Below, in pieces: positions 62,836-64,000 of a stretch of 64,000 nucleotides of DNA (positions are counted from its first letter, which is position 1; the number at the start of each line of letters is the position of its first letter). The stretch spans positions 186,001 to 250,000 of the forward strand of contig NZ_FMZU01000007.1 of assembly GCF_900101545.1 (NCBI RefSeq), in the 5' to 3' direction. The position numbers were made by a program, and so were the translations under genes. The notes beneath the pieces were generated by a model that was not told where the DNA came from, did no database searches, and was given only the letters and a program-made list of their open reading frames with translations. This DNA is from Variovorax sp. CF079 (GTDB taxonomy: Bacteria; Pseudomonadota; Gammaproteobacteria; Burkholderiales; Burkholderiaceae_C).

Positions 62836-64000
62836 GTGCAGCTGTTTGCCCACTCCGTTGATGATGAGAAATCGGTGCGGCGACAGGACCCGCTGCTGAC
62901 CCCGTTCGCCATCAAGAGGGTCATCCTCAAGAACCGCATCATCAGCACCAGCCACGCCAGCGGCCTGACGGAGGGTGACTTTCCCCAGGAACGCTATCAG
63001 CGGTACCACGAAGAAAAAGCCATTGGCGGGATCGCGATGAGCATGTTCGGCGGCTCGTCCAACGTCGGCATCGACAGCCCGAGTGTCTTCCGGCAGATCA
63101 ACATGGGCGTCGACGAGGTGGTTCCCCATCTCCAGCAGTTTTCCGCGCGGATGCACGCCCATGGCACGGCACTCATGTGCCAGCTCACTCACATGGGCCG
63201 ACGCGGGAGCCCGTATGAAGGCGCCTGGTTGCCGGCCATCGCGCCATCTGCCAGGCGCGAAACATTGCATCGCAGCATTCCGCGTGAAATGACGGAGCGG
63301 GACATCCACCGGGTGATCCGCTATTTCGGGCAGGCGGCATCGCGCTGCCGGCAGGCAGGCCTGGACGGGCTGGAAACGCTGGCGGGCGGCCATCTGCTTG
63401 GGCAGTTCCTGAGCCCATCGGTCAACGTGCGAACCGACAGATACGGCGGTTCGCTGGAAAACCGCTGCCGGTTCATCCTGAGGGTGCACGAGGAGATCCG
63501 AAAACAGGTCGGCGAGGATTTCGTCGTCGGGATCCGCTATGCCATCGAGGACGGACTGGATTTCGAGGAGAGCGTTCGCGCCGCCGGCATTCTCGAACGC
63601 TCCGGGCTCTTCGATTTCTTCAATGTGGTCTACGGGCGCATGGACACTGCCCAAGCCCTGATCACCGACAACATGCCGACCATGTCGATGCCCTCGTCGC
63701 CCTGGCTGCAAAAGGCGGCCGCGTTCAAGAAGGAGGTGAGGCTGCCGGTCTTTCATGCGGCCAAGATCGCCGATCTGGCCACCGCGCGCTATGCGATCAG
63801 CGAAGGTCTGCTCGACCTGGTTGGGATGACGCGCGCCCACATGGCCGACCCGCACCTGGTTCGAAAGCTGATGGAAGGCCGGGAGCACGAAGTGCGCCCC
63901 TGTGTGGGTGCCTCGTTCTGCCGCAGTCATGAGACCGCATGCATCCACAACCCGTCCACGGGGCGGGAGACCTGGCTGCCTCACGAAGTCGATCGCTCGC
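62836..64000 (+). CDS. Old Yellow Enzyme-type NADH:flavin oxidoreductase with Fe-S motif (N-methylproline demethylase-like), 3' end cut by window edge
   Basis: 388 codons are visible. The FMN-binding TIM barrel begins LTPFAIKRVILKNRIISTSHA near residue 22, with MCQLTHMGRRGSP near 116, GGSLENRCRFIL near 205 and VGMTRAHMADPHLVRKL near 330. The Cys-rich segment RPCVGASFC...TACIHNP near 355-375 supplies the 4Fe-4S ligands seen in trimethylamine dehydrogenase and dienoyl-CoA reductase relatives; its spacing is closest to N-methylproline (stachydrine) demethylases. The start is GTG at 62836 with the ribosome binding site aaggagagg. The NAD-binding C-terminal half lies outside the window. Confidence 0.88.
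   Translation, partial: MQLFAHSVDDEKSVRRQDPLLTPFAIKRVILKNRIISTSHASGLTEGDFPQERYQRYHEEKAIGGIAMSMFGGSSNVGIDSPSVFRQINMGVDEVVPHLQQFSARMHAHGTALMCQLTHMGRRGSPYEGAWLPAIAPSARRETLHRSIPREMTERDIHRVIRYFGQAASRCRQAGLDGLETLAGGHLLGQFLSPSVNVRTDRYGGSLENRCRFILRVHEEIRKQVGEDFVVGIRYAIEDGLDFEESVRAAGILERSGLFDFFNVVYGRMDTAQALITDNMPTMSMPSSPWLQKAAAFKKEVRLPVFHAAKIADLATARYAISEGLLDLVGMTRAHMADPHLVRKLMEGREHEVRPCVGASFCRSHETACIHNPSTGRETWLPHEVDRS

Overview
The window is about 64 kb of dense, GC-rich DNA with short intergenic gaps, many ATGA/GTGA stop-start overlaps and many LysR-type regulators. Gene content (Cys-type molybdenum formate dehydrogenases, TRAP transporters, SsuA/SsuD-like proteins, fkpB-ispH, serS next to tRNA-Ser) and the palindromic repeat types point to a betaproteobacterium of the Burkholderiales, most likely Comamonadaceae and plausibly Variovorax. 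That placement rests on family recognition, not on a database search.

1-6.3 kb is an organosulfur cluster: an SsuD-like flavin monooxygenase (cut by the left edge) and an SsuA-like binding protein run leftward; an acyl-CoA-dehydrogenase-fold oxygenase, a second binding protein, a Gln-type thiol dioxygenase and a three-domain rhodanese run rightward as one overlapping operon. apbC (Fe-S carrier) and a LysR gene follow. 8.4-13.2 kb encodes a soluble NAD-linked formate dehydrogenase with its FdsG and FdsB parts fused. After an alginate-lyase-like lipoprotein and a lone LivK-like binding protein, 17.0-27.5 kb encodes a second, membrane-bound periplasmic formate dehydrogenase with its assembly factors (DUF3305, DUF3306, a polyferredoxin, a TorD-like chaperone, a Tat-signal peptide, two small secreted proteins and FdhD). 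The two enzymes make this a formate-oxidation locus, probably sharing FdhD and the molybdopterin supply.

27.6-42.9 kb is mostly housekeeping: an FtsX-type permease, reverse transsulfuration (cystathionine beta-synthase plus a gamma-lyase-type enzyme), a leftward amino-acid ABC importer operon with a 2-oxoglutarate dioxygenase, truncated haemoglobin, Smr protein, a RadC that has lost its catalytic core, fkpB-ispH-threonine dehydratase, a VOC protein, serS and tRNA-Ser(CGA).

The tRNA marks a change of character. Directly downstream are terminators, the first codons of a tyrosine-recombinase gene and a secreted nuclease, which look like the eroded end of an integrated element. From 44 to 64 kb the genes are accessory: an alpha/beta hydrolase, an FkbM methyltransferase, lipoproteins, and a leftward seven-gene catabolic set (SDR, TRAP transporter, split transketolase, FAD-dependent amine oxidase) under a divergent LysR gene. 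An MFS exporter, an orphan XRE protein, an RlmN/Cfr-type radical SAM protein with a short upstream reading frame, another LysR and an Old-Yellow-Enzyme-type demethylase (cut by the right edge) complete the window.

Three palindromic repeat elements are read through in frame by fdsA, the DUF3306 gene and ispH. No rRNA, CRISPR array or complete IS element was seen.
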